A stretch of DNA of 64,000 nt from Nannochloris sp. 'desiccata'. Taxonomy: Eukaryota; Chlorophyta; Trebouxiophyceae; Chlorellales; Chlorellaceae. The notes below the pieces were generated by a model. The model was not told the DNA's origin. It ran no database searches and saw nothing but the letters and a program-made list of their open reading frames with translations. A program made the position numbers and the translations under genes. Position 1 is the first letter of the stretch. Every line of letters starts with the position of its first letter. The stretch lies in NCBI GenBank assembly GCA_019044685.2, contig JAGTXX020000006.1, positions 1,383,501 to 1,447,500 on the forward strand, in the 5' to 3' direction. Below are positions 33,392-43,837 of this stretch, in pieces.

Positions 33392-33877
33392 ACATAAGAA
33401 GTATCTCTCTTTCTTGTTCATTTAAATTTTTGTCTTTATTGAAGCATAAAAAACCAGCCCATTGGCTTTTTCTGTGTTGTAGCGTTTTTTGTTGTCGGTC
33501 GTCTTCTTTTTGTATTTCGATTTTTTGAATAAAAGTCTGTTTGTATACTACCTATCTCTAATTCTCGTTCTTTCGTTTCGTCTTTTCTTCCTCCATTTTT
33601 GATATACTATTGGTATTTGTTTCCGTTTTCTCTGATCTGATTTAAAGTAGTTCGTATATTTTGTGTGTTGATCGATTGATGCTGCGGTACGTCGTTGCAT
33701 TTTCTGTTTTTCCATTTCACCCTTCAATTTGGTTTGATACAACCAATAGAAAAAAAGTCCATACCATTTTTATTCTTTTCTCTACAGCATTGTAATTTTT
33801 TTGTTCTGCGTTTTCTTACCAAACCAAACATATAAAACCAACAAAGAAAACAAAATGTAAATCACTTTTAACTTTAT
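33392..33877. other. Convergent intergenic region, T-rich
   Basis: 486 bp between the convergent 3' ends of the ACR gene and the orphan gene on the minus strand. It is strongly T-rich on the + strand with no gene recognised; most open frames here are chance. Confidence 0.5.
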
Positions 33878-35345
33878 TTACCGAGCAAGTGCAATTTTAT
33901 TCAAGAGCATGCGACGAGGCTTCTCAACTTCACCACCACCGAAATCAAGCTTAAACAAGTCAGTAGACGCTATTAATTCTTCTGCATATCCTTGACCACT
34001 TAAATCCATACGGCCATTCTCCTCTACAACGCCAACAGCAAAATCCCGCCCCCTCTGTGGCTGGAACGGCAATCCCCTTGCAGCCCATAACACCCCTCTT
34101 CCTATTTGCCTTTTCCCTACAGGATCCACTGCATGAGGTCCAATAAAGGCATCAAAGACAGCAGCAGTGAGCAAAGGGTTTTGACAAGCACCAATGAAAC
34201 TTGTTTTTCTTTCTGAAATTGTGCCGGGTGAGATGGCCTCGGCAGTGAGACCTCCCTTGGTGTCGGCAGCGAAAATGAAGTGAGTGCCCTTGGTGATAGT
34301 GCCGTCTTGGATTAAACCAGTGTTTTGAAGACGAAATTCTGCAGTTAGTAGAAAACAGTTTGGAGGGAAGATGGTTGAGAATAAAAGAGAAAGTTGATTT
34401 CATTAAAATTCTAATCAAGGAACTAAATCTTACCATCAATCTGATGTACGAAATTCTTAAGAGCGGTACTTTCTTCTTCTTTTAGTGATGTGCTACCAGA
34501 CAACCTCTCCATTCCTTGCCGCAAGACACCTTCCACAGCAGGACGGACTTCTTGAATTTTCAACGGTCTTGAAGTAAGGAGCATTAATGTGAGTTCTAAT
34601 TGATTGCAGCGCCTTAAAATATCATTATACAACGCTTGATCATCTAATACTGTTTCAGGGCTTTGACCAGCCCAGCTAGAACCCATATACTTTTGAACAC
34701 GATTGGGCCTGCCAAAGATTCCATATGCAAAGTTGCGCTGCCATGGGAGATGCACTCCAAATATACCTTTTTTTGCAGCAAAAGAGTTGCCATTGCCCAA
34801 CCTTTGTAATTCCAGCTTTTCTTCGTCTTCTGGCCTTAAAATTTGTTTATAGCTACCCGGGCGGAGATTACTCGACGGGACCATTTCTTGCGACTCAGCA
34901 CGGGAGATAGTACGGACATCTTCATCATAGACACCACGATCAAACTCTTCTTGACGTTTACGGACATCCTCAATCAAGGCCCTCATGGAAACTTGCTGCT
35001 GGAAGTGAAAAATACAAAAGGTGAGAGAGTAGCGGGAGAGGAAAAAGCAGGGTTAGAGGACAACGCCTTTTGTTAATGCATTGCGCAATTTAAAGGTGCG
35101 AATTTTGCCTACCTTTCCGTCAACTTTGACTTTTCTGGCGCGAAGGAGCTTCTCCCAGACATAGCCACGCACGGTCTCCAGTTGTTCTGGAGACAACGAC
35201 TCGAGCCATGCTTGCCGCTGCAAACATTAGAGAAGGAATTCGCATTTAGAGCAATGCCCAGGGTATACACATCTCCAATATTATTAGAAGATTCAGTTCT
35301 TACCTTGCTCTTCTCATTTCGTGGTTCTTTCGCGTTGCTATCCAT
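33878..35345 (-). CDS. Unrecognised four-exon protein, 390 aa
   Basis: I do not recognise this protein. Four exons join cleanly: 35345-35304, 35217-35113, 34998-34434 and 34338-33878, introns GT-AG of 86, 114 and 95 nt. The second acceptor is a tandem CAGCAG. The start MDSNAKEPRNEKSK is charged; the next exon has RQAWLESLSPEQLETVRGY, a helical motif. The middle is charged (about residues 50-115) and then has a helical stretch (NQLELTLMLLTSRPLKIQEV). The C-terminal third looks like a folded beta-rich domain: DGTITKGTHFIFAADTKGG, ISERKTSFIGACQNPLL, DPVGKRQIGRGVLWAARGLP, ending LFKLDFGGGEVEKPRRMLL. No signal peptide, membrane segment or metal motif is seen. Correct splicing and even composition support a real gene; function unknown. 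Confidence 0.7.
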
Positions 35346-35787
35346 CACCTCTACTCGAATTTATTATTTTTAAGCACTGAAGTTGAATCTCTGCCTTCCT
35401 CACGCAGATGATGATTCTTAGAATGGTATTAAATTGAATTATATAAGCCGATTTCTTAATGTACTCTGCAATGTTTTACTAGAACGAAGTTTTCGACCCA
35501 GTTGGGCAAGAGCCGGCTTTTTTTGGGTTTAGGGTTGTATTAAGCGCTGAAGCTTCGACTCTAGGCAGCGTCTATATGGCTGTTTACTATGCTTTTTTAC
35601 AGGTGATTGAAAAGCAGAAATAAAACGTGAGCAATATGTACATTCAAAAGACAAACAATTGCAACTCCGACAAGCCGCTGAAAATAGATTCCCAAAGGAA
35701 AGAAGGAATTGCCTTTTAATGATAATGAATCAACATTAACCACTCATGAATATCCTATATGCCTCCAATAACACCTGTGGCTGCTTC
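35346..35787. other. Intergenic region between two orphan minus-strand genes
   Basis: 442 bp, AT-rich: promoter of the 390-aa orphan gene and 3' flank of the small spliced gene. Nothing else recognised. Confidence 0.5.
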
Positions 35788-36345
35788 TTAGGGATTTACT
35801 TCAATGAAATAGAACCGAGTCAGCCAGTCGCCGCTGCGACGCAAAGCGGCAACATTTACTTCGCCCTCTGCCTTCTGCGCTTGCGCTTCAACCTGCATCA
35901 TGATAAGAAATTATGTGATTAAATTTTCGTCCGGAATGACGGGTTTTAAACACAATCTACAAAGAATATATGTAAATCTTACCTCCTCATCCTTTTCTTT
36001 CTCTGTAAGTATAATCAAAGAGCAAAGGGGAATAAAAGGGGAATAGTTAGTAAAAAAAAATAAACTGTCAAGTCGATATCAGGAAATACAACATTGCTAG
36101 GCTGCTACTTCAATCTTTAACGAGTATTTAGGTTGATCCCATTGCTCTTGTAAATGCGAAATCAACCCAGTTGCCAAAACTTCTGCTCGAACAGCTTGCA
36201 AGGGTGAAACCTGCTTGGTCATTTCTTTAGATAATCTAAAGGGTATGCTCAAGCAGATACATGATCGCATATTGCCGGCAGCCGAGGACTGATGAGCATC
36301 AAAATTCCCATGGCGGCCGTCATGCACACGTTCTCGCCCCCGCAT
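35788..36345 (-). CDS. Small unrecognised spliced gene with an 18-nt micro-exon
   Basis: Proposed model of about 118 codons; product not recognised. The last exon, 35892-35788, follows a CAG acceptor and encodes VEAQAQKAEGEVNV...SGDWLTRFYFIEVNP then stop. Before it, a tiny exon (about 36000-35983, coding KEKDEE) sits between an ACAGAG acceptor and a GTAAGA donor. Its upstream intron carries a perfect TACTAAC branch site and a pyrimidine tract. The first exon, from the ATG at 36345, codes for VSPLQAVRAEVLATGLISHLQEQWDQPKYSLKIE and would have to end at a weak GTAGCA donor near 36102, in phase 0. The first ~30 residues are less protein-like and the true start may be an internal Met. The C-terminal half is acidic. 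The weak donor is the main doubt. Confidence 0.45.
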
Positions 36346-37245
36346 AGCCCCTAATACTGTTTTATACTACTCACCCACTTAGCACGCATCTTGATTAATT
36401 TACTATGTACCGAAATTAGCGAAAGGCTGGGCTTTAGAGCTCTACAAGCTTGGTGCCCTGGATCAAATGAGGCATTCAAATGTATGCAATGAAATCGCAT
36501 GGGGGTGCACTTGCGGCGTGAAATAATAGGAATTTCAAGTTTCGGAGACAAAGAGGAGACACAATTTGCGCATTAAATGGATTTGAATGTTGAGTAGATG
36601 CCCACTGCTAGGTGAAAATTCGAGGTTTAATTTATTTTGTGGCGTCCCGCCCGATAAAGTTCTAAGCCAGCCAGCCTATAATGGCAGTTTTGTGCCGCCA
36701 CCGGTTAATTTTTGTCTCAAATGACATTTTGTAGCACCTTGTAAGTGATTGCTACCCTTCCACTTGAGAAAAAGTAGCGGCAAGAGCACTATTGACTTTC
36801 GGTGACGGGGCGGGAGAACGCGGAGAAAGAACGCCGCGGCCCCTGACCTAAGCTTTATGTTAGCACCGCATTTTCTTTATACTGACATCCTAATGCAATA
36901 TCCATCACTTTAATCAGTCGTCAATTGCAGGCATCTGAGAAGAGAAATTTTGCACCGAACTTGTTGCCAACAATGTTGGGTTCAACAACTAATTTGCGCG
37001 TCAAGGCGGAAGCTGCTCAAATAGAAGCTCGATAACATTTTAGATGGATCCCCCATCACATCGATTACCGTAGAATATATAGTTGCTACAGTGGACCGAG
37101 TGCTGGTTGGTCAGCCTGCGTCATCAATTGGTTGAAAGAGTTTTATTTCCAACAACGATCATTAGCTTGACTTCCCGGACACAGCTAGATCCGTGGCATT
37201 ATACCCTTGTTCTTATAGAACTCGACGTCTATTGTATATAGCATC
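36346..37245. promoter_or_regulatory. Intergenic region upstream of Sec61 alpha
   Basis: 900 bp between divergent genes. It contains GC-box-like words in opposite orientation, TCCCGCCCG near 36646 and CGGGGCGGGAG near 36805. A CCAAT box in reverse (AATTGG) lies about 110 bp before the Sec61 start. No gene seen; open frames are short and featureless. Confidence 0.4.
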
Positions 37246-38925
37246 ATGGGCCAGTTCAAACTCCTCAATATCTTCAAGCCTTTTCAGAAGATCATCCCTG
37301 ATGTGCCTCCGCCGGAAGGACGCCGCGTTCCCTTCAAGTATGTTGGCAATTTTAGTTCTTGTAGATTGTAAAGAACACGATGGCTGCGCTACCAGTGTCA
37401 CAGCTATCCATTTTGTTCTCATTTGTTGATTTGATTGATTACCCTTCTCTCGTCTTTGCAGGAAGAGGTTCATCACCACCCTCGCGTGCTTAGCCATCTT
37501 CTTGGTATGCTCTCAGCTCCCTCTTTACGGCATCAAGGCCTCTCAAGGTGCTGACCCTCTCTACTGGGCTCGTATGATTATGGCTTCCAGTCGTGGAACC
37601 GTCATGGAGCTCGGAACTGGACCTATCATCACTGCTGGCCTTATAGTGCAGCTACTGGTGGGATCGAAGCTTATTGAAGTTGACCAGAGTGTCAAATCCG
37701 ATCGTGATCTCATGTACGTTTCATTTCTCCATTGTCATTATTATAAAAGATTCCCCAAATACTTTATTGCTATGCTCTCTCCTCCACCGCCCCTCTGTTT
37801 GCTTACATTACTTTTTTACCTTTGCAACTTAATGTTCGCAGGAAGGCTGCCGAATCTAGTCTTGGTCTTCTCATCACCTTAGGTCAGGCTATTGTATACG
37901 TCTGGACCGGTATGTATGGCCCTCCCTCTGAGCTTGGCATGTTTAATTGCGTTCTCATCGTTGCTCAACTTTTCATCGCCGGTCTCTTGGTCATGTTGAT
38001 TGATAATATGCTTCAAAACGGATGGGGTCTTGGCTCTGCCATCTCCCTTTTCATCTCCACCAATATTTGCGAAAGCATCATGTGGAAGGCTCTTTCTCCC
38101 TATACCTTCAACCAAGGCGCGGGACCACAGTTCGAAGGCGCTTTAATCAACACTTTCCAGCTTTTACTGACCCGTGGAGACAAAACCAGAGCTCTCAAGG
38201 AAGCTTTCTACCGCCCTGGCATGCCCAACATGATGCAGCTTATGGCTACTGTCGCTGTTTTCTGCATGGTTGTCTATTTCCAAGGTTTCAAGGTCGAGCT
38301 CCCCATGCGCAACAAACGTGGTGGCCGTATGAACTACCCCATCAAGTTATTCTACACCTCCAACATGCCTATTATCCTTCAGTCTGCGTTGGTATCCAAC
38401 GTCTACTTCATCTCTCAGCTTCTGTTTAAGCGTTACGGTGGAAACCCTCTCGTCCAGTTGCTTGGACGTTGGGAAGCTGACAGCTACTACTCTGAACAGA
38501 TGGTCCCCGTCGGTGGCTTGGTGTATTATATTACCCCTCCCCACTCTCTTACCGAGGCTGCTGCCAACCCTATCCACACTCTCTTATACGTCGCCTTTAT
38601 GCTCTCTGCCTGCGCTCTCTTCTCCATCACGTGGATTGAAGTTTCCGGCCAAAGTGCTAATGACGTTGCACGCAATCTCCGTGAGCAGCAATTATTCTTG
38701 CAAGGACATCGCGACACTGTTGGTTCTTTGAGAAAGGAACTTAACCGTTATATCCCTACTGCTGCTGCCTTTGGTGGTATGTGTATTGGTGCTTTGACTA
38801 TTGTCGCTGACTTTATGGGTGCTATTGGCTCTGGAACTGGTATCTTGTTGGCAGTGACTAATATCTATCAGTATTGGGAGTCTTATGAGAAGGAACGTCA
38901 GGAGATGGGAGGTGCTGTGTGGTAG
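37246..38925 (+). CDS. SEC61A: Sec61 alpha, protein translocon channel
   Basis: Pore subunit of the ER translocon that passes or inserts nascent secretory and membrane proteins. Exons 37246-37337, 37462-37713 and 37842-38925 (GT-AG introns of 124 and 128 nt, both phase 2); 475 aa, the family's standard length. [20 protein letters not shown] is the cytosolic N-terminus, and [21 protein letters not shown] is TM1. The plug region lies near [21 protein letters not shown]. Further blocks are [39 protein letters not shown], the cytosolic loop [28 protein letters not shown] and [20 protein letters not shown], ending with [20 protein letters not shown]. All ten membrane spans appear present. Confidence 0.98.
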
Positions 38926-39457
38926 ATACTTTTGATGTTATATAATTTGAATTGTAGTATATTAGTAGAAGTGAATATATACTAGTTGGTAGGTTGTGTA
39001 CACAAGAGGGTGCTGCTGCTGGTGTTCGGGTTTTATAGGATAGAAAATGGCGGTGGTCGAGCATCAAGGAAAAAAATTGATTATCAAGTAGTTAGGTAGG
39101 AAAAAATGTGTAGAAATTAGTATTACTTCATCGTTGCCTGCATGTGTGTGAAGACTTTATCATTGTTTGCGACATATTTTGCCATTTTTCTTGATAAAAC
39201 ATTTCTGTTTTAAGATAACAAAGAAAGATCAAAAAACGTTGGCAAGACCCGGGGCCCGTACGCGAAGCGCGGGTCAGATCAACTAGTCCCTCTTGAAACA
39301 AAAGAAGTCTTCTTCTAGCAACCAATTTCAAAAACCCAAATTAAGGTATCAACCTTATTGACGACGAACGCAACATTTTTGCTTTCTTTTGCGCAACTAC
39401 TCAGAAATTGCAAAAATCAAGATCATCTCATTTGAAAACATTCTTCAAGTTGCAACT
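38926..39457. other. Intergenic region upstream of the FHA gene, with a hairpin
   Basis: 532 bp between two + strand genes. An inverted repeat GACCC (39246-39250) with GGGTC (39271-39275), enclosing GGGCCC and GCGAAGCGC, forms a GC-rich hairpin about 190 bp before the FHA start in otherwise AT-rich DNA. No gene seen. Confidence 0.5.
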
Positions 39458-40050
39458 ATGATGTCCACAAGATACCCACGCAGTGTAAAGCTTAACATCC
39501 ACCCTGCACGAATTTCAGGTTTCGTCCCTCGCCGTCCAGTATTGTGCCTAGCTTCCCGACTTGCTCTTCAGCCCATTGGCGACGGCAACACCGCTCACAT
39601 CAAAGGGAACGCTGAAGTCGAACCTGCACCTGTCGTTGTCTTACCAGAAGGTATTTATGAACTTGGGCGAGTAGATACAGCAGATATCGTTGTTCCGCTT
39701 CCTACCGTCTCGGGGAGACACGCTATGATTAGAATTGAAGACGATAAAAAAGTTTTTATTACTGACTTGGGGAGCACAAATGGAACAAGTATTGACTCAA
39801 TGGAGCTGGAACCCATGAAATCTGTAAGTTGATTATTTTTATTGTTCATATCAGATTGCATAAAAGTCAAGTAATTTGAGTGCCATTACTAAATTTTGCA
39901 CTTTCACGTTCCCTCCGCTTTTTATAGGCCCTTCTCCCTCTGAACTCTGTGGTTATATTTGGTGACAAGCACTTGGCTGCTTACCGTCTCGTAGAAGATG
40001 ATGAACCTGAAGGCGAATGTGAAGATGAATGCGAAATTTCCTTTGATTGA
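39458..40050 (+). CDS. FHA-domain protein, probably plastid-targeted
   Basis: A 162-aa protein consisting of one forkhead-associated (FHA) phosphothreonine-binding domain with an N-terminal extension. Exons 39458-39823 and 39928-40050 (GT-AG, 104 nt, phase 0). The first ~40 residues are rich in Arg/Ser/Pro and free of acids (MMSTRYPRSVKLNIHPARIS), as in a chloroplast transit peptide. The FHA core has LGR (69-71), SGRHA (85-89) and TDLGSTNGT (102-110), which are the phosphate-contact residues. Exon 2 adds LNSVVIFGDKHLAAYRLV, the last strands, and an acidic Glu/Asp/Cys tail. It resembles small plant plastid FHA proteins. The binding partner is unknown. Confidence 0.82.
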
Positions 40051-40134
40051 GTAGAAATAAAAAAGAGGAAATATAATTTCTTGATGCTAGTTGTCGGTCA
40101 TTACACTTCTGATAATTGTAAAATATATTTTGAT

Positions 40135-41399
40135 TTAAATCATTTCATGATCCATCATTATATCTTCACCACCATACGCCATATCTGCATCTTCAGCTCG
40201 TGTAGATAGAATATCTCTAACTCTATTTCTAGTAGCGTCTGACGTTCCAATTAAACGACGTCGCCTGGCACCCGAAGGAATTGAGAGATCAGGAGCTGTG
40301 CCGTCATCGCCATATGCATCAGGAACGTGTAGCCTGCAATATAGTAGACAAATAAATAATTAAATAAACTATAAATGCGCAGAGAGCTTTAGGAATGGTG
40401 AATCAAAAATTTACTGAGCAAGAAAGGGAGAAAAAAAATAGCGGTAGGACAAATTTAGTTAGTTGTGCCTTACCTTCCGCTGGTAGCTAAAGTGACTCTA
40501 TTGCCCATTCCAGTCATTTGGAAGCCTTCAAAATTTAAATCTGGCATACCAGCAGCGGTAGTATCCTCAGGAGCGAGCCATTCTACGTTTAATTCAGTCT
40601 TCTTCTCTCCATTTGCAGCAGCAGGCCTTGCTATTGTCGTTGTTTGTGGTTCTGAAGCTTCCCAAAGCACGGGAGCCAGGAACGCGTTATCCTCTTCAGC
40701 TACATTCTCAGCATTATTACCATCACCTAACTTCTCCTTTGCGCTTTGCAGTGGTGCACTTTCAGGGTGTTGTCTTGCTTCAATATTGACAAGAGCCTCT
40801 TCGCCTTGTTGTTGCTGCTCCGTCACCTGTTGCTGGCGGCTATGAGTGGTATGCTCTTTGTGAACGAACTTTGCAGTCTCCATGAGGGTATGCGGATCAG
40901 GAAATGCAGGTAAGAAAGAAGGAATGTGGCTAGGAGGGGTTTCATTACAACTGGCAAATGATGGTGGGGTCGGTAATGACTTGGTAAGAGGGAAGTCGGT
41001 TACATTTTGAGCTAAAGTTGTATCTTCCAATTTCTTCGCGTATTGAAGAAGTCCGGGGACCTTCTGACCCATATTTTTTAAGGCTGTAGCCTGTATTGAC
41101 AAGGGAGGAAAAAGGAGTAGTTTTGTGATCACCGTCAATTTGATGATATTAAAAAGTTAGAGAAAAACACAGGAAAAGGGGCTTCTCTGACGTACAATAT
41201 CCGTTGGGCTACACTCTGTACGATGTGAAAGCTCAGCATACATGTGGCCTTGCGATCCTATCTCCACAATATAGCGTACCAACAAATCTGAAAGAATATC
41301 AATTGTTGATCGCTGAGCACTATCTAATCCTTCCGCGGTCATCAACTGTCCCACTACTACTTTGGCTATACTCCGGGCATACTTATCCTCGGTCGACAT
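40135..41399 (-). CDS. TAF8: TFIID subunit TAF8
   Basis: TAF8 pairs with TAF10 through its histone fold inside TFIID, the general promoter-recognition factor of RNA polymerase II. Exons 41399-41196, 41090-40474 and 40333-40135 (GT-AG introns of 105 and 140 nt); 339 aa. The histone fold covers residues 1-90: YARSIAKVVVGQLMTAEGLD, STIDILSDLLVRYIVEIGS, and ECSPTDI joined to ATALKNMGQKVPGLL. The diagnostic TAF8 motif PPSHIPSFLPAFPDPHT follows at about 120-136. The rest is a Gln/Glu-rich linker and a C-terminal exon with RRRRLIGTSDATRNR. It shares a 336-bp divergent promoter with Bud20/ZNF593. Confidence 0.92.
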
Positions 41400-41735
41400 G
41401 ATCTTTCTGTGCGATTTAAAGTAAGAACTATTCTAAAAACTATTCGAATTTATATTGATCGGAAATTCGGGCGCCTTGGATAGGTTTCCCCACTTTGTGC
41501 ACAACCTTGCGAGATACGCAACAAAAGAAACTACTCAATACGTCAGGTTTAAGAGCTTTGGCAAAACATGAATTTCTCGCAGACAAGGCGCCGAATACGC
41601 CGCCACTTCGGCCTCAGCTTAAAATACTGGAGCCCACTTGACTTAAAATCGCATTTATAAATTTCTCAAACCATTAACTTTGGCATAAGAGCACTGCGGA
41701 GGGCAAAAAAATTAGTTTCAAAGAAGAAATTTGAT
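41400..41735. promoter_or_regulatory. Divergent promoter TAF8 / Bud20
   Basis: 336 bp between divergent starts. GGGCGCC near 41470 and GGCGCCGAA near 41586 are E2F-like GC words; regulation is not provable from this. Confidence 0.4.
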
Positions 41736-42363
41736 ATGGTGGGATCAGGAAGGTCTAAAAAGACAGGAACTAATAGAAAAGGCACTCAGGAGCATAAGCG
41801 TGGAGTTAGAAAAAAGTTTCGTGCAAGGCACATCGATCAGGTATATACATGCTCGACGATATACAATTCTGCTGTGCAGATTCAAAGATTCTGATGCATG
41901 TGTCACATTCTTTCTCTACAGGTGTGGGAGGACGTTAGAAAGCCCCAAGGCGTGCATGATGGAAAATCTGGACCTTTAGGAACTACAGACAAGTGCGTTC
42001 AAGACAGAAGGCCTCATTTATACATGTTTCGAATTCCCACCGTTTCTGCCGTCGCCTCTGGCTGCTACTCTGCTCCCTCACAAATAAAGTTACTAAACTT
42101 TCATCCCCTCGTTAATTTTTTGCAGAATAGCATTAGATGATGATCTCCCTGCCCAGGGCAAGCATTACTGCACCCCGTGTGCTAAATATTTCGTCTCTGA
42201 CACTGCATTAGCTACCCATATAAAAACAAAACCACATAAAAGACGGTGCAAAGCATTAATGGGAGCTAAACCACACAATCAAGCGGACGCAGATTGGGCT
42301 TCAGGTATGGGAGTACCGGATAATGGGCAAGGTACGAGGCCAGTGGGAATGGAGGTTCATTAA
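41736..42363 (+). CDS. BUD20: Bud20/ZNF593-type C2H2 zinc-finger, pre-60S export factor
   Basis: Small shuttling protein that in yeast helps export pre-60S ribosomal subunits. Exons 41736-41840, 41922-41992 and 42126-42363 (GT-AG introns of 81 and 133 nt); 137 aa, the normal size. The N-terminus is very basic (SGRSKKTGTNRKGTQEHKRG then RKKFRARHIDQ) like the family. Exon 2 gives VWEDVRKPQGVHDGKSG, and exon 3 IALDDDLPAQGKHYC opens the zinc finger HYCTPCAKYFVSDTALATH with HIKTKPHKRR, a U1-type C2H2 finger with the family's downstream basic stretch. The C-terminus ADWASGMGVPDNGQGTRPV is also family-like. Its neighbours do not add information. Confidence 0.93.
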
Positions 42364-42508
42364 TGTCCCGATAAAGGGCAGCAAGCCTAATAAAATAACA
42401 AGAAGATGATGGCTATTGCGCCGCCTTTCTTAAACGTATTAGTACACTATCAGTTCTCTCTCTCTCTCTAGATGTTTAGTAATAAAGAATGAAAGCAGTT
42501 CTATTTCA

Positions 42509-43453
42509 CTAAATTGTTGATGTTTCTAGTACATTATTAAGCAGTATGTGTAATATTTCTTCAGTTGCCCACACTGACTTCTTAGTCGCTACGACAAATT
42601 TTTCAGGATTTGTTTCTGCGAATTGGCGCATGCTATCAGAGGTGATACTAGGTAAATACGCTTTACTAACAGCCTTTGCAAGCTCAATATCATTATCATC
42701 ATCACACATAAAAACTGAGTCAATTCCATCTGTATTTCCTCCAAATTTGGCCATCAAGTACACTGCTGCATTTTTCTTTCCCGACGTGTTTGAATAAACA
42801 TCAACAGCCCCGAGATTTTCAGCAAAATCAAGGCCAGGAAGTAATTCTGAGGCATATTTCTCTTGCCATTCTTGACGTGGAATCCGTACACGGAATGCCG
42901 TGCTATAATGATGTCTATCCAACTCTAAGCCTTCGTCTTTGAGAAAACAATATTGACGCCAAAGCGGTCCAAGTTTTTTAAATTCGCTAATAGTAGTGAT
43001 TGTTTCTTCATTTGGTGGTGATGCTCCAGCAGCTAAATTATGGCGCTTTCTCCATTCCATGTCTTCTTTTAAACCAACAGCTGTAGGTAAGCTTGTATCG
43101 GGGTAGAAAATACGCCCCCCTGATTCACAGACGTAGGCATCGGCTGCCGGCAGGTATGGTAATCGTTGAATAAGGGTGCTATACCTACACCCACTGATTA
43201 AGATTACTTTACGTCTCATTGCACGCAGCGAGGCGTAGAGCTCTAGTGTTCGGAGACTAATGATGCCTTGTGCTCCAGAGGTGCTGGCGGGGAGAAGCAA
43301 TGCCGTCGTCCACCGCTTGTCGCTGTTAAATTGCGCACGCACGAGTCGTCCATCACCAAGACTATCGCCAGGTTCGAATTTGAAGGCATCGCCGTCCTGA
43401 TAGTGGACACAGGTTCCGTCCAGGTCTGAAAAGAGAAGCTTGAAAGAAGTCAT
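42509..43453 (-). CDS. HAD-superfamily (subclass IIB) hydrolase
   Basis: Intronless 314-aa haloacid-dehalogenase-like phosphatase. Motif I FSDLDGTCV (residues 8-16) carries the nucleophile and acid/base Asp. Motif II is VILISGCRYSTL, and motif III/IV is in SVFMCDDDNDIELAKAV, with the metal-binding acidic residues. GKKNAAVYLMAKFGG has the family's conserved Lys just before motif IV. The ~150-residue cap between motifs II and III fits the Cof/sucrose-phosphatase-like group (IIB). Substrate cannot be told; sugar phosphates are the common choice for this group. No targeting peptide. It is divergent from TGD2, 384 bp apart. Confidence 0.85.
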   Translation of the reverse strand: MTSFKLLFSDLDGTCVHYQDGDAFKFEPGDSLGDGRLVRAQFNSDKRWTTALLLPASTSGAQGIISLRTLELYASLRAMRRKVILISGCRYSTLIQRLPYLPAADAYVCESGGRIFYPDTSLPTAVGLKEDMEWRKRHNLAAGASPPNEETITTISEFKKLGPLWRQYCFLKDEGLELDRHHYSTAFRVRIPRQEWQEKYASELLPGLDFAENLGAVDVYSNTSGKKNAAVYLMAKFGGNTDGIDSVFMCDDDNDIELAKAVSKAYLPSITSDSMRQFAETNPEKFVVATKKSVWATEEILHILLNNVLETSTI

Positions 43454-43837
43454 CTTTATGGACGAAATGATCTAAAAGAATTGCAAGAATTTGGAGAGAT
43501 TTTAAACAATGCGCCAAAGCATTCAGTTCTGTAGATCTATAGTAAACCAGTACACTAGCCATCTGCTCGAGATTTGCTGTCATTGGGGTTTTAAAGTGGG
43601 TTTCGTGTCAGGAAGAAGGTTTCGGATCATTTCATTTGGAAGCCAAAAGGCTCGCCTTTAGATCAACGCGGAGCCGAATTTCATCATTAAAAATCAAAGA
43701 TAACAATTAATACCTATAGGAATTAGGGACGGCGGAAAGCACAGCGCACCAAACCAACATAAAAAGCAATTTTTAATTTTCAGAAAAGCAAGTTATCATT
43801 CTCGTGGTGCTGCTGCATTGCAATATTCATCATTGAA
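43454..43837. promoter_or_regulatory. Divergent promoter HAD hydrolase / TGD2
   Basis: 384 bp between divergent start codons; no specific sites assigned. Confidence 0.4.

Noticed and set aside
42448..42470. TC-rich stretch downstream of Bud20
   Set aside because: A short dinucleotide run, common in intergenic DNA and of no evident meaning.
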